Origin: Arthrobacter pityocampae
Lineage (GTDB): Bacteria; Actinomycetota; Actinomycetes; Actinomycetales; Micrococcaceae
NCBI RefSeq assembly: GCF_002927275.1
Contig: NZ_PRKW01000001.1
Span: forward strand, 124,001-188,000
DNA length: 64,000 nt
Direction: 5' to 3'
In this document: positions 9,415-17,142 of the stretch, one piece after another
How positions within the stretch are numbered: the stretch's first letter is position 1
How the letters are laid out: each line of letters begins with the position of its first letter
Program-made: the position numbers and the translations under genes
Notes under the pieces: generated by a model
What the model saw: only the letters and a program-made list of their open reading frames with translations
Databases searched by the model: none
Told to the model about the DNA's origin: nothing

Positions 9415-10857
9415 TCAGCAGTCCGGGTCTCCCGACCTCCCATGGGCGGTGCCGGTGGGCACGCCGATCGTGAGGAGCTCCGGCGCCGAGCAGCACCCGC
9501 CGAGGTCCGCGGCGACTGCGGCGTCCGCGTCGGTCAGAGGCACTGCAGGGGCGTCGCAGGACCCGCCGAGGTCCGTGCTGCACACACCCGTCTCGGGGAG
9601 GTCGAGCTGCAGGCGGGAGGCAGCCTCCGTGTCGCCGGCGATCGCGGCGGTCACGGAGCGGACCTGCTCGTACCCGGTGGCCAGCAGGAACGTGGGCGCC
9701 CGCCCATAGGACTTCATGCCGACCAGGTAGAAGTCCTTCTCCGGGTGCGCGAGGACGTCCGCGCCGTGGGCGGGGACCGTCCCGCAGGAGTGGAACTCCG
9801 GGTCGATCAGGGGGCCCAGTGCGCGCGGCGCCTCGACCGCGGGGTCCAGCTCCAGACGCAGCTCCCGCAGGATGCCCAGGTCCGGCCGGAAGCCGGTGGC
9901 CGGCACGAGGACATCCACGTCGAGGATGCGGACGCCGTCCGGTGTCGATGCCGTCACCGCGAGGCGCGATCCGCTCCGGGCGAGGGAGGTGATGGTGAAG
10001 TCCGTGATCAGCTCGACGACGCCGTCCTCGACAAGGGACTTGAGGCGACTGCCGAGGGCGCCGCGGGCGGGCAGTCCGTCGAGGTCGCCGCCGCCGTAGA
10101 GGCGCTGCGCCGAGCCGCTCCCGCGGACGGCCCACAGCACCCGCGTGCCCGGCTCGTTCCGGGAGACCTGGCCGAGGTTGATGAGCGTGTTCGCAGCCGA
10201 GTGGCCGGCACCGACCACCATGGCCGTCCGGCCCGCGAAGCGGTCCCGTTCGGCGCCGACGACGTCGGGCAGCGCGGAGGTCAGCAACTCGCTCACGGCC
10301 TCCTCCCCGGGTGCCGGCAGTCCTGCCTGGCCGAGGGGGTTGGGCTGACCCCACGTGCCGGAGGCATCGATGACGGCACGGACGACATGGTCGGTGGTGC
10401 CCCCGGGGCTGCTGACTCGGACGAGGAACGGGGTGGTGTCGCGGTCCTTCGTGCGGGTCTTGTCCATCCCCAGGCGGGTGACCGCGGTGACGGTGTTCAT
10501 GAAGTGCAGCGTCTCCCTGATCGCTGGGATCGCGGCGAGGGGTTCGAGGTAGGCCTCGACGAGTTCCCGCCCGTACGGCAGGGCGGTCGGGCGGGGCTCG
10601 GTCCAGCCGGTGGGTTCGAGCAGGCGCCGGGCTGCGGGGTCGATGTTGTACTGCCAGGGAGAGAACAGGCGGATGTGCGCCCACTCACGCACCGCTGCTC
10701 CGACGCTCTCGCCCCGTTCGAAGACGATCGGGGTGAGTCCCTGCTCCAGGAGGTTGGCGGCGGCGGACAGCCCGATCGGTCCGGCGCCGATCACGGCGAC
10801 CGGCAGGTCGGAGGCGTGAGTGGGTGGGGGTGTGGCTGCGTCGGCGCTGTCAGGCAT
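9415..10857 (-). CDS. arsO: FAD/NAD(P)-dependent ArsO-type oxidoreductase with cysteine tail
   Basis: A 480-residue flavoprotein. It has an FAD-binding [14 protein letters not shown] loop near the N-terminus, a second dinucleotide loop [11 protein letters not shown] for NAD(P)H in the middle, and an ATGFRPD motif. Last in the arsC-arsT-arsO arm, it overlaps the thioredoxin reductase gene by 8 bases. Flavin monooxygenase genes named arsO sit beside arsT in Streptomyces arsenic clusters, which is the basis for the name. The last 60 residues are unusual: DLGGSCDAP (about 429-437) and DLGGCCSAP (about 451-459) are near repeats, with further cysteines at about 426 and the C-terminal residue 480. 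They could bind arsenite, but this is inference. The start is the ATG at 10857. Confidence 0.85.
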   Translation of the reverse strand: MPDSADAATPPPTHASDLPVAVIGAGPIGLSAAANLLEQGLTPIVFERGESVGAAVREWAHIRLFSPWQYNIDPAARRLLEPTGWTEPRPTALPYGRELVEAYLEPLAAIPAIRETLHFMNTVTAVTRLGMDKTRTKDRDTTPFLVRVSSPGGTTDHVVRAVIDASGTWGQPNPLGQAGLPAPGEEAVSELLTSALPDVVGAERDRFAGRTAMVVGAGHSAANTLINLGQVSRNEPGTRVLWAVRGSGSAQRLYGGGDLDGLPARGALGSRLKSLVEDGVVELITDFTITSLARSGSRLAVTASTPDGVRILDVDVLVPATGFRPDLGILRELRLELDPAVEAPRALGPLIDPEFHSCGTVPAHGADVLAHPEKDFYLVGMKSYGRAPTFLLATGYEQVRSVTAAIAGDTEAASRLQLDLPETGVCSTDLGGSCDAPAVPLTDADAAVAADLGGCCSAPELLTIGVPTGTAHGRSGDPDC

Positions 10858-11836
10858 GGGTGGTCTCCTCGACGAGAGCGGTGGCGATGCTGGGGGCGTC
10901 CTCGAGTGCGGCGAGGTAGCGTTCGGCGTCCAGGGCCGCGGCGCAGCCGGAGCCGGCGGCGGTGATGGCCTGCCGGTACCGGTGATCGACGGCGTCGCCG
11001 CAGGCGAAGACACCGGAGAGGTTCGTGAGAGTGGTGGGCGAGTCGACGACGATGTATCCCTCGTCGTCGAGGGTGACCTGTCCGTGGACGAGGTCGGTGC
11101 GGGGCAGGTGCCCGATGGCGACGAAGATCCCGGTCACGTCCTGTTCCCGGGTAAGCCCCGTGATGGTGTCGGTGAGCGTGACACCGGTGACTTTCGTATC
11201 CCCGTTGATCGCGGTGATCGCGCTGGTGTACGCGAAGCGGATCTTCTCGTTGTCCAGGGCCCGCTGCGCCATGATCTTCGACGCCCGCAAGGCTGAACCG
11301 CGGACGACGACGGTGACGGTGTCCGCGAAGCGGGTGAGGAACAGGGCCTCCTCCATCGCGGAATCACCGCCGCCGACGACGATGATGTCCTGGTTGCGGA
11401 AGAAGAACCCGTCGCAGGTGGCGCACCAGGAGACGCCGCGGCCGGACAGTCGCTTCTCATCGGGTAGCCCGAGTTCCTTGTACGCGGAGCCTGTCGCGAG
11501 GATCACCGCCGGCGCCTGATACGTGGTGCCGCTGAGGGTGGTCACGGTCTTGACGTTCCCGGAGAGCCCGACGGTGGCCGCGTCGTCGTAGTCGATGACG
11601 GCGCCGAAGCGTTCGGCCTGCCCGCGGAGGTTCTCCATCAGCTCCGGGCCCTGGATGCCGTCGGTGAAGCCGGGGAAGTTCTCGACTTCCGTCGTGTTCA
11701 TCAGGGCACCACCGGCCGTCACCGCGCCGGCGATGACCCGCGGCGCCAGGCCTGCCCGGGCCGCGTAGATGGCCGCCGTGTACCCGGCAGGACCGGAACC
11801 GACGATGATGATCTTCTCCTGCAGTGGGGCCGCCAT
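10850..11836 (-). CDS. arsT: thioredoxin reductase of the ars cluster
   Basis: A 328-residue low-molecular-weight thioredoxin reductase. The FAD loop is [19 protein letters not shown] near the N-terminus, the redox-active pair is WCATCDG around residue 140, the NADPH loop is [12 protein letters not shown], and the FAD-closing motif is [11 protein letters not shown]. All catalytic parts are present. It would pass electrons from NADPH to thioredoxin or a similar carrier for ArsC. The ATG at 11836 is supported by the immediate start of the FAD strand. The gene is 53 bases downstream of arsC, and its 3' end overlaps arsO. A second housekeeping trxB probably exists elsewhere. Confidence 0.93.
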   Translation of the reverse strand: MAAPLQEKIIIVGSGPAGYTAAIYAARAGLAPRVIAGAVTAGGALMNTTEVENFPGFTDGIQGPELMENLRGQAERFGAVIDYDDAATVGLSGNVKTVTTLSGTTYQAPAVILATGSAYKELGLPDEKRLSGRGVSWCATCDGFFFRNQDIIVVGGGDSAMEEALFLTRFADTVTVVVRGSALRASKIMAQRALDNEKIRFAYTSAITAINGDTKVTGVTLTDTITGLTREQDVTGIFVAIGHLPRTDLVHGQVTLDDEGYIVVDSPTTLTNLSGVFACGDAVDHRYRQAITAAGSGCAAALDAERYLAALEDAPSIATALVEETTHA

Positions 11837-11889
11837 GGCGGTGCCTCTCGGGTCGGGGGGCGTACTGGTGGTCGTGCTGGTGGGCGGAG

Positions 11890-12330
11890 TCACTGAGCGG
11901 GCAGGAGTTCGCTGATGAGCTGCCGGATGCGCCCCTTGATCTCGTCGCGGATGGGCCGGACGGACTCGACGCCCTTGCCGGCCGGGTCCTCGAGGACCCA
12001 GTCCTCGTACCGCTTGCCGGGGAAGTAGGGGCACTCGTCGCCGCACCCCATGGTGACGACGACGTCCGAGGCCTTCACGGCGTCGGTGGTGAGGATCTTC
12101 GGGGTCGCCGCGGTGATGTCGATGCCTTCCTCCCGCATCGCCTCCACCGCGGCGGGGTTGACCTGGTCGGCGGGCTGCGACCCGGCGGAGAGGACCTCGA
12201 TGCGGCCCTCGGACAAGTGGTTCAGGTACGCGGCGGCCATCTGGGACCGACCGGCGTTGTGCACGCAGACGAACAGGACCGACGGCTTCTTCTGCTCTCT
12301 GGTCGTCGCAACGGGTGTTTCGGCGCTCAT
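11890..12330 (-). CDS. arsC: arsenate reductase, LMW-phosphatase type
   Basis: A 146-residue arsenate reductase. The anion-binding loop is C22-V-H-N-A-G-R28-S, the standard CX5R. Downstream cysteines C96 and C100 (TMGCGDEC) are available for disulfide exchange, and the DWVLEDPAG segment carries the general acid. It reduces As(V) to As(III) using a thiol relay: thioredoxin, given the arsT neighbour, or mycothiol as in other actinobacteria. The ATG at 12330 follows GAAGGACCCC. A good sigma-70 promoter lies 50-80 bases upstream (12382-12411). It is the first gene of the minus ars operon and diverges from arsR. Confidence 0.95.
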   Translation of the reverse strand: MSAETPVATTREQKKPSVLFVCVHNAGRSQMAAAYLNHLSEGRIEVLSAGSQPADQVNPAAVEAMREEGIDITAATPKILTTDAVKASDVVVTMGCGDECPYFPGKRYEDWVLEDPAGKGVESVRPIRDEIKGRIRQLISELLPAQ

Positions 12331-12361
12331 GGGGTCCTTCGTTCGTAAGGTGGAACAAGAC

Positions 12362-12377
12362 ATCGACTGTCTTCGAT
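12362..12377. promoter_or_regulatory. candidate ArsR operator
   Basis: An inverted repeat ATCGA-6 bases-TCGAT lies just downstream of the -10 box of the arsC promoter, where a bound repressor would block transcription. It is in the 101-bp region between the divergent arsC and arsR genes. The assignment rests on position and symmetry only. Confidence 0.4.
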
Positions 12378-12381
12378 ACCG

Positions 12382-12411
12382 AGTATGGGGAATGATATCG
12401 ACGGTTGTCAA
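12382..12411 (-). promoter_or_regulatory. promoter of arsC-arsT-arsO
   Basis: On the minus strand a perfect TTGACA (12411-12406) is separated by 18 bases from CATACT (12387-12382). The predicted start near 12375 falls inside the inverted repeat described at 12362-12377, leaving a leader of about 45 bases before arsC. Confidence 0.7.
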
Positions 12412-12431
12412 TGTGTGGGTATGCTGGGTGC

Positions 12432-12797
12432 ATGACGACGATCTCCGAACCCGGGACGGCTCCCGCATCACCCGATGAGGGGCGCTGCTGCGTGCCGTCC
12501 GGGGCGGCGGCGATGAGCGCGACCCGGGCCGAGGAACTCTCCCGCCAGTTCAAGGCCATCGCCGACCCGAACCGGCTGCGCCTGGTCTCCTTGATCTCCT
12601 CCAGTGCCGAGAATGAGGCGTGCGTGTGTGACCTCACCGAACCGCTGGACCTCGGCCAGCCGACGGTGTCGCATCACCTGAAGATCCTCGTCGACGCCGG
12701 CATCCTGCACCGGGAGAAGCGGGGTGTCTGGGCGTACTACTCCATCGTGCCCGGGAGCCTGGACGCCCTCGCCGGCGTCCTCACCGAACCCAAATGA
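12432..12797 (+). CDS. arsR: ArsR-family arsenic-responsive repressor
   Basis: A 121-residue winged-helix repressor. The HTH reads [18 protein letters not shown], followed by the wing KRGVWAYYS. Two cysteine pairs are visible: C19-C20 near the N-terminus and C64/C66 in EACVCDL. Corynebacterium ArsR senses As(III) through Cys15, Cys16 and Cys55, and the layout here is similar (adjacent N-terminal pair plus a later Cys), which predicts As(III)/Sb(III) sensing. The ATG at 12432 is only 6 bases after a TATGCT -10 box (12420-12425), so the mRNA may be leaderless. It would control both arms of the ars island. Confidence 0.93.
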   Translation: MTTISEPGTAPASPDEGRCCVPSGAAAMSATRAEELSRQFKAIADPNRLRLVSLISSSAENEACVCDLTEPLDLGQPTVSHHLKILVDAGILHREKRGVWAYYSIVPGSLDALAGVLTEPK

Positions 12798-12887
12798 CAC
12801 CCCTGCCTCCCGGGTCTCCTCCGGTTCTGTCCGGTTCCTGCCGGGCCCCTGCCTGATTCCTGCTTCACTCCCGTCCGACCAGAAGAA

Positions 12888-13322
12888 GTGAGTACCGCTG
12901 TGAGTTTCAAGGCCGACAAGCCCTCCGTCCTGTTCGTGTGCGTGAAGAACGGCGGCAAGTCCCAGATGGCTGCCGGCCTCATGGACAAGGTCGCCGGGGA
13001 CTCCGTGACCACCGCCTCCGCCGGGTCCACGCCCGGGTCCGCGATCAACGGCCTCTCAGCCCAGGTCCTGGTCGAGGTCGGGATCGACATCAGCCAGAAC
13101 GTCCCCCGCCAGATCACAGCCAAGGACCAGGAGCAGGCCGACGTCGTCGTCCTCCTCGGCGCCGAAGCGCAGGTCGACGAGGTCGAAGGCACCCTGTACG
13201 AGCGGTGGATCACCGACGAGCCCAGCGACCGCGGCATCGACGGCATCGAGCGGATGCGCCTGGTCCGCGACGACATCCTCGACCGCGTCACCGCCCTCCA
13301 CACCACCCTCACCACCCGCTGA
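12888..13322 (+). CDS. ArsC/LMW-phosphatase-like protein, single Cys with CX5K loop
   Basis: A 144-residue protein of the arsenate-reductase/LMW phosphatase fold, 90 bases after arsR. The loop reads FVCVKNGGKSQMA: a CX5K sequence in which Lys replaces the catalytic Arg found in arsC at 11890. C18 is the only cysteine in the protein, so no internal disulfide relay is possible. The segment DEPSDRGIDG keeps an acidic residue near the expected general acid. Either it works with an external thiol such as mycothiol, or it binds rather than reduces oxyanions. The start is uncertain: GTG at 12888 or at 12900; AGAAGAAG upstream is too close to the first and rather far from the second. Confidence 0.85.
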   Translation: MSTAVSFKADKPSVLFVCVKNGGKSQMAAGLMDKVAGDSVTTASAGSTPGSAINGLSAQVLVEVGIDISQNVPRQITAKDQEQADVVVLLGAEAQVDEVEGTLYERWITDEPSDRGIDGIERMRLVRDDILDRVTALHTTLTTR

Positions 13323-13480
13323 CCCCAACCCCACCTCTTCCTGCCCGGGCGACAACGGTCGTGCTCGACTGCCGTCGTCGCCCTGTGTATACCCCCGAGC
13401 CCGGCATGACATCACCACCGACTCACCGGTGAGGTCGGCGGCGCGATTCTTCCTACCCTCCTGTTAGGAGCCCTGCTGCC

Positions 13481-14974
13481 ATGACCGTGGTCGCCATCCT
13501 GATCTTCCTCGCCACCCTGACCCTGGTCATCTGGCAGCCCAAGGGCCTCGGCATCGGCTGGTCCGCGCTCGGCGGGGCGGCCGTCGCGCTGATCACCACC
13601 GTCGTGAGCCTGTCCGACATCCCCATCGTGTGGGACATCGTCTGGAACGCGACCTTCGCGTTCGTGGCGATCGTCATCATCTCGCTCATCCTCGACGAGT
13701 CCGGGTTCTTCACGTGGGCGGCCCTGCACGTCGCACGGTGGGGTCGGGGCAACGGGCGGCTGCTGTTCACCCTGATCGTCCTGTTGGGGGCGGCGATCGC
13801 AGCGGTCTTCGCGAACGACGGCGCGGCGCTGATTCTCACCCCGATCGTCATCCAGATGCTCCTCGCCCTGAAGTTCCCCGCCCGGGCATCCCTCGCCTTC
13901 GTCATCGCCTGCGGGTTCATCGCCGACGCCGGCAGCCTCCCCCTCGTGGTCTCGAACCTGGTGAACATCGTCACCGCGGACTTCTTCGACATCTCCTTCG
14001 CCCGCTACGCGGTGGTCATGGTCCCGGTGGGCCTCGTGTCCGTCGCCGCCAGTCTCGGCGTCCTGCTCCTGTTCTTCCGCACGGCCATCCCGCGTCACTA
14101 CGACGTCAGCGTCCTCGCCACCCCGAGGTCGGCGATCGCGGACCCGCTGACGTTCAGGACCGGCTGGGTGGTCCTCGGTGTCCTGCTGATCGGCTACTTC
14201 GCCGCGGAGCCCCTCCACCTCCCACTCTCCGCGGTCGCAGGCCTCGGCGCCGTGGTGCTGATGATCGTCGCCTCCCGCCGGCCGGCTTTCCTCTTCCGCC
14301 GCGCCGGAGTCTCCTCAGGCGTCCGGGTAAGCGCGAACCCGGCGAACAGGGTGGAGGACCTGGACTACGAGAGCGTCGGCGTCGGGCGTCGCCCCTCGTC
14401 CGGCCCCCTGGCCGGACCTGCCGCGCACGAGGGTTCCGCCGAGGGCGAGGGGGGCCCGAGGCAGGCGACCGAACCTGCGGGCACGATCTCGGTCCCGCGG
14501 ATCCTGAAGGACGCGCCCTGGCAGATCGTCCTGTTCTCCATCGGCATGTACCTCGTCGTCTACGGGCTGCGGAACCAGGGACTCACCGATGAGCTCGCGG
14601 GCGTCTTCTCCGCCGTCAGCAACAACGGGGTCCTGATCACCGCACTGGGCGTCGGGGTCATCGTGGCGGTCCTCGCATCCCTGATGAACAACATGCCCAC
14701 CGTCCTCATCGCGTCCCTGGCCATCGGGTCCGCCGGCGCCACCGGGCTGACGCAGGAGGCGATGATCTACGCCAATGTCATCGGCTCGGACCTCGGCCCG
14801 AAGATCACCCCCATCGGCAGCCTCGCCACGCTCCTATGGCTGCACGTCCTGGACCGCAAGGGCATCCACATCGGGTGGGGCCAGTACTTCCGCACCGGCA
14901 TCGTGCTGACCATCCCGGTGCTCCTCATCACCCTGCTCGCGCTCGCCGGATGGCTCACCGTCGTCGGAGTCTGA
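13481..14974 (+). CDS. arsB: ArsB-type arsenite efflux permease with extra central loop
   Basis: A 497-residue membrane protein of the ArsB/NhaD ion-transporter family, about 70 residues longer than Escherichia coli ArsB. Two membrane halves have about 6 segments each. Conserved parts include [14 protein letters not shown] in the first half and [10 protein letters not shown] plus [22 protein letters not shown] in the second, typical ArsB sequences. Residues about 275-336 form a hydrophilic Gly/Ser/Pro/Glu-rich insert between the halves, without cysteines. It would export arsenite using the proton gradient; no arsA ATPase gene is nearby. AGGAG lies 11 bases before the ATG. It is last in arsR-arsC2-arsB, with a 158-bp gap before it. 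Confidence 0.92.
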   Translation: MTVVAILIFLATLTLVIWQPKGLGIGWSALGGAAVALITTVVSLSDIPIVWDIVWNATFAFVAIVIISLILDESGFFTWAALHVARWGRGNGRLLFTLIVLLGAAIAAVFANDGAALILTPIVIQMLLALKFPARASLAFVIACGFIADAGSLPLVVSNLVNIVTADFFDISFARYAVVMVPVGLVSVAASLGVLLLFFRTAIPRHYDVSVLATPRSAIADPLTFRTGWVVLGVLLIGYFAAEPLHLPLSAVAGLGAVVLMIVASRRPAFLFRRAGVSSGVRVSANPANRVEDLDYESVGVGRRPSSGPLAGPAAHEGSAEGEGGPRQATEPAGTISVPRILKDAPWQIVLFSIGMYLVVYGLRNQGLTDELAGVFSAVSNNGVLITALGVGVIVAVLASLMNNMPTVLIASLAIGSAGATGLTQEAMIYANVIGSDLGPKITPIGSLATLLWLHVLDRKGIHIGWGQYFRTGIVLTIPVLLITLLALAGWLTVVGV

Positions 14975-15006
14975 CCCGCGCGGCAGGTCGACCGGACTCG
15001 CGCTTG

Positions 15007-15405
15007 CTAGTAGCGGGTAAGGACGTCGATGAACTCGTCGGCGCGGGCGAGGGTCTCGATCAGCTTCGCCCGGCGCTCGACGGCCGAGTCGCGGAAGACG
15101 GCCAGCCGTGCGCGCAGCCCGGCCGCGGCCGCCTCGTCTTCCTCCCCCTCCAGGGCGTCGATGACGGCGAGGAGGTCCTTCATCTCCTCGAGGGTGAAAC
15201 CCAGTGGCTTCATCCGACGGATCACCATCAGCCGCTCGAGGTCCTCCTCGGTGTAGACGCGGAAGCCGCCGTCGGTACGGGCGGTCGCCGGAAGGATGCC
15301 GACCTCGTCGTAGTGGCGGATCGTCCGCAGGGACAGATCCGTACGCTCGGCGAGCTCGCCGATGTGCATCGTCCGGTACCCCACGGGTCCAGCAGCGTCG
15401 CTCAT
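15007..15405 (-). CDS. MerR-family regulator without cysteines
   Basis: A 132-residue regulator. The N-terminal MerR winged helix reads HIGELAERTDLSLRTIRHYD, then GGFRVYTEEDLERL, followed by a dimerisation helix. There is not a single cysteine, so it does not sense metals by thiolates as MerR, CueR or ZntR do; the inducer is unknown. The ATG at 15405 has GAGAGG about 8 bases upstream; a GTG two codons earlier is less likely. It diverges from the SulP gene, and a 16-bp dyad in between is a likely operator. It is convergent with arsB, 32 bases apart. Confidence 0.9.
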   Translation of the reverse strand: MSDAAGPVGYRTMHIGELAERTDLSLRTIRHYDEVGILPATARTDGGFRVYTEEDLERLMVIRRMKPLGFTLEEMKDLLAVIDALEGEEDEAAAAGLRARLAVFRDSAVERRAKLIETLARADEFIDVLTRY

Positions 15406-15431
15406 GACCACCCTCTCTTTCGCATGACTCT

Positions 15432-15447
15432 ACCCTTACGTTAGGGT
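15432..15447. promoter_or_regulatory. MerR-type operator dyad
   Basis: ACCCTTACGTTAGGGT is an almost perfect 16-bp inverted repeat (one mismatched pair) between the divergent MerR and SulP genes. MerR proteins bind such dyads between unusually spaced -35 and -10 boxes. It lies 27 bases from the MerR start and 90 from sulP. Confidence 0.65.
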
Positions 15448-15537
15448 TGTTTTCGGAACGACCGCACAGCGGCGTGCGCCGTCGTCCATCCATTCTCCTT
15501 CCCGTACAGCCGGGACGAACGCTCGAAGGAACCTGCC

Positions 15538-17061
15538 ATGTCAGCAGCCGCACCCGCCGCGACGCCGGAACTCACCCCGGTCGAACGTCAGTCCGTCGCC
15601 CGGACCCTGAAGAACCCCCGCCTGCTCAAGACCGAGGTCCTCGCCGGCCTCGTCGTCGCCCTCGCCCTGATCCCGGAAGCCATCGCCTTCTCGATCATCG
15701 CCGGCGTCGACCCCCGGCTCGGACTCTTCGCGTCCTTCACCATGGCCGTGTCCATCGCGTTCCTCGGCGGCCGCCCTGCGATGATCTCCGCCGCGACCGG
15801 CGCCGTCGCCCTGGTCATCGCACCCCTCGTGGCCAGCCACGGCGTCGACTACTTCATCGCCGCCGTCATCCTCGGCGGGATCTTCCAGGTCATCCTCGGC
15901 GTTACCGGCGTCGCCCGGCTCATGCGGTTCATCCCCCGCTCCGTCATGGTCGGTTTCGTCAACGCCCTCGCGATCCTGATCTTCCTGTCGCAGGTCCCCG
16001 AACTGATGAACGTCCCGTGGCTGGTCTACCCGATGGTCGCCGTCGGCCTGCTCATCGTCTTCGGTCTCCCCCGCCTCACCCAGGTGGTGCCGGCGCCGCT
16101 CGTGGCCATCGTCGTCCTGACCGTGTTCGCGGTCCTCGCCAACGTCCTCGTACCGACCGTCGGGGACAAGGGTGAGCTCCCCGAGAGCCTGCCCTCCCTG
16201 TTCTTCCCGAACGTCCCCCTGACCCTGGAAACCCTCCAGATCATCGCCCCGTTCGCCCTGGCGCTGGCCGCCGTGGGACTCCTGGAGTCCCTCATGACAG
16301 CCAAGCTCGTCGACGACATCACCGACACCCGGTCGAACAAGACCCGCGAATCCTGGGGGCAGGGAGCGGCGAACATCATCACCGGGTTCTTCGGCGGCAT
16401 GGGCGGCTGCGCCATGATCGGCCAGACCATGATCAACGTGAAGGCCTCCGGGGCCCGCACCCGGATCAGCACCTTCCTCGCCGGGATCTTCCTGCTCATC
16501 CTCGTCGTCGCCCTCGGCGACATCGTGGCCCTCATCCCCATGGCAGCCCTGGTCGCGGTGATGATCTTCGTCGCCATCGCCACCTTCGACTGGCACAGCA
16601 TCCAGCCCTCGACGCTGAAGCGGATGCCCCGGAGCGAGACCACGGTCATGCTCGCCACCGTCGTCATCACCGTGTGGACCCACAACCTCGCGATCGGCGT
16701 CGGCGTGGGCGTCCTCGTCGCCATGGTCGCCTTCGCCCGCCGCGTCGCCCACTTCGTCACCGTGGAACGCACCGAGAGCACGGTCGACGGCGTCCGGCAG
16801 GCGACCTACACGGTGAACGGCGAGCTGTTCTTCGCGTCCTCCAACGACCTCTACACCCAGTTCGAGTACGCCACCGATCCCCACCGGGTCACCATCGACC
16901 TCCACGGATCCCACCTCTGGGACGCCTCCACCATCGCCGCCCTGGACGCGATCACCGAGAAGTACCGCACCCACGGCACCGAGGTGCAGGTCATCGGCCT
17001 CAACGAGGTCTCCACCAACATGCGCGAACGCCTCGGCGGGACGCTCGGCGCCGGGCACTGA
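15538..17061 (+). CDS. SulP-family anion permease with STAS domain
   Basis: A 507-residue SLC26/SulP transporter. The N-terminal membrane domain opens with the signature [20 protein letters not shown] and has about 10-12 segments; [24 protein letters not shown] is followed by further membrane spans. Residues about 420-500 are a cytoplasmic STAS domain ([18 protein letters not shown]). Members carry sulfate, bicarbonate or other anions. The substrate is unknown; placement next to ars genes makes an oxyanion worth testing but proves nothing. The ATG at 15538 follows GAAGGAACCTGCC. It diverges from a MerR regulator that probably controls it. Confidence 0.92.
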   Translation: MSAAAPAATPELTPVERQSVARTLKNPRLLKTEVLAGLVVALALIPEAIAFSIIAGVDPRLGLFASFTMAVSIAFLGGRPAMISAATGAVALVIAPLVASHGVDYFIAAVILGGIFQVILGVTGVARLMRFIPRSVMVGFVNALAILIFLSQVPELMNVPWLVYPMVAVGLLIVFGLPRLTQVVPAPLVAIVVLTVFAVLANVLVPTVGDKGELPESLPSLFFPNVPLTLETLQIIAPFALALAAVGLLESLMTAKLVDDITDTRSNKTRESWGQGAANIITGFFGGMGGCAMIGQTMINVKASGARTRISTFLAGIFLLILVVALGDIVALIPMAALVAVMIFVAIATFDWHSIQPSTLKRMPRSETTVMLATVVITVWTHNLAIGVGVGVLVAMVAFARRVAHFVTVERTESTVDGVRQATYTVNGELFFASSNDLYTQFEYATDPHRVTIDLHGSHLWDASTIAALDAITEKYRTHGTEVQVIGLNEVSTNMRERLGGTLGAGH

Positions 17062-17142
17062 CGTCCCCGACGGTCGGACCCGGATCGGGCGCGACGATCG
17101 ACGTCGTGCCGGAGGGCGCGGGCAGTAGGGAACAATGGAGGA

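Noticed and set aside
10850-12637. Single 595-codon minus frame joining trxB to upstream sequence
   Set aside because: The upstream part is antisense/other-frame to arsC and arsR; trxB starts at ATG 11836.
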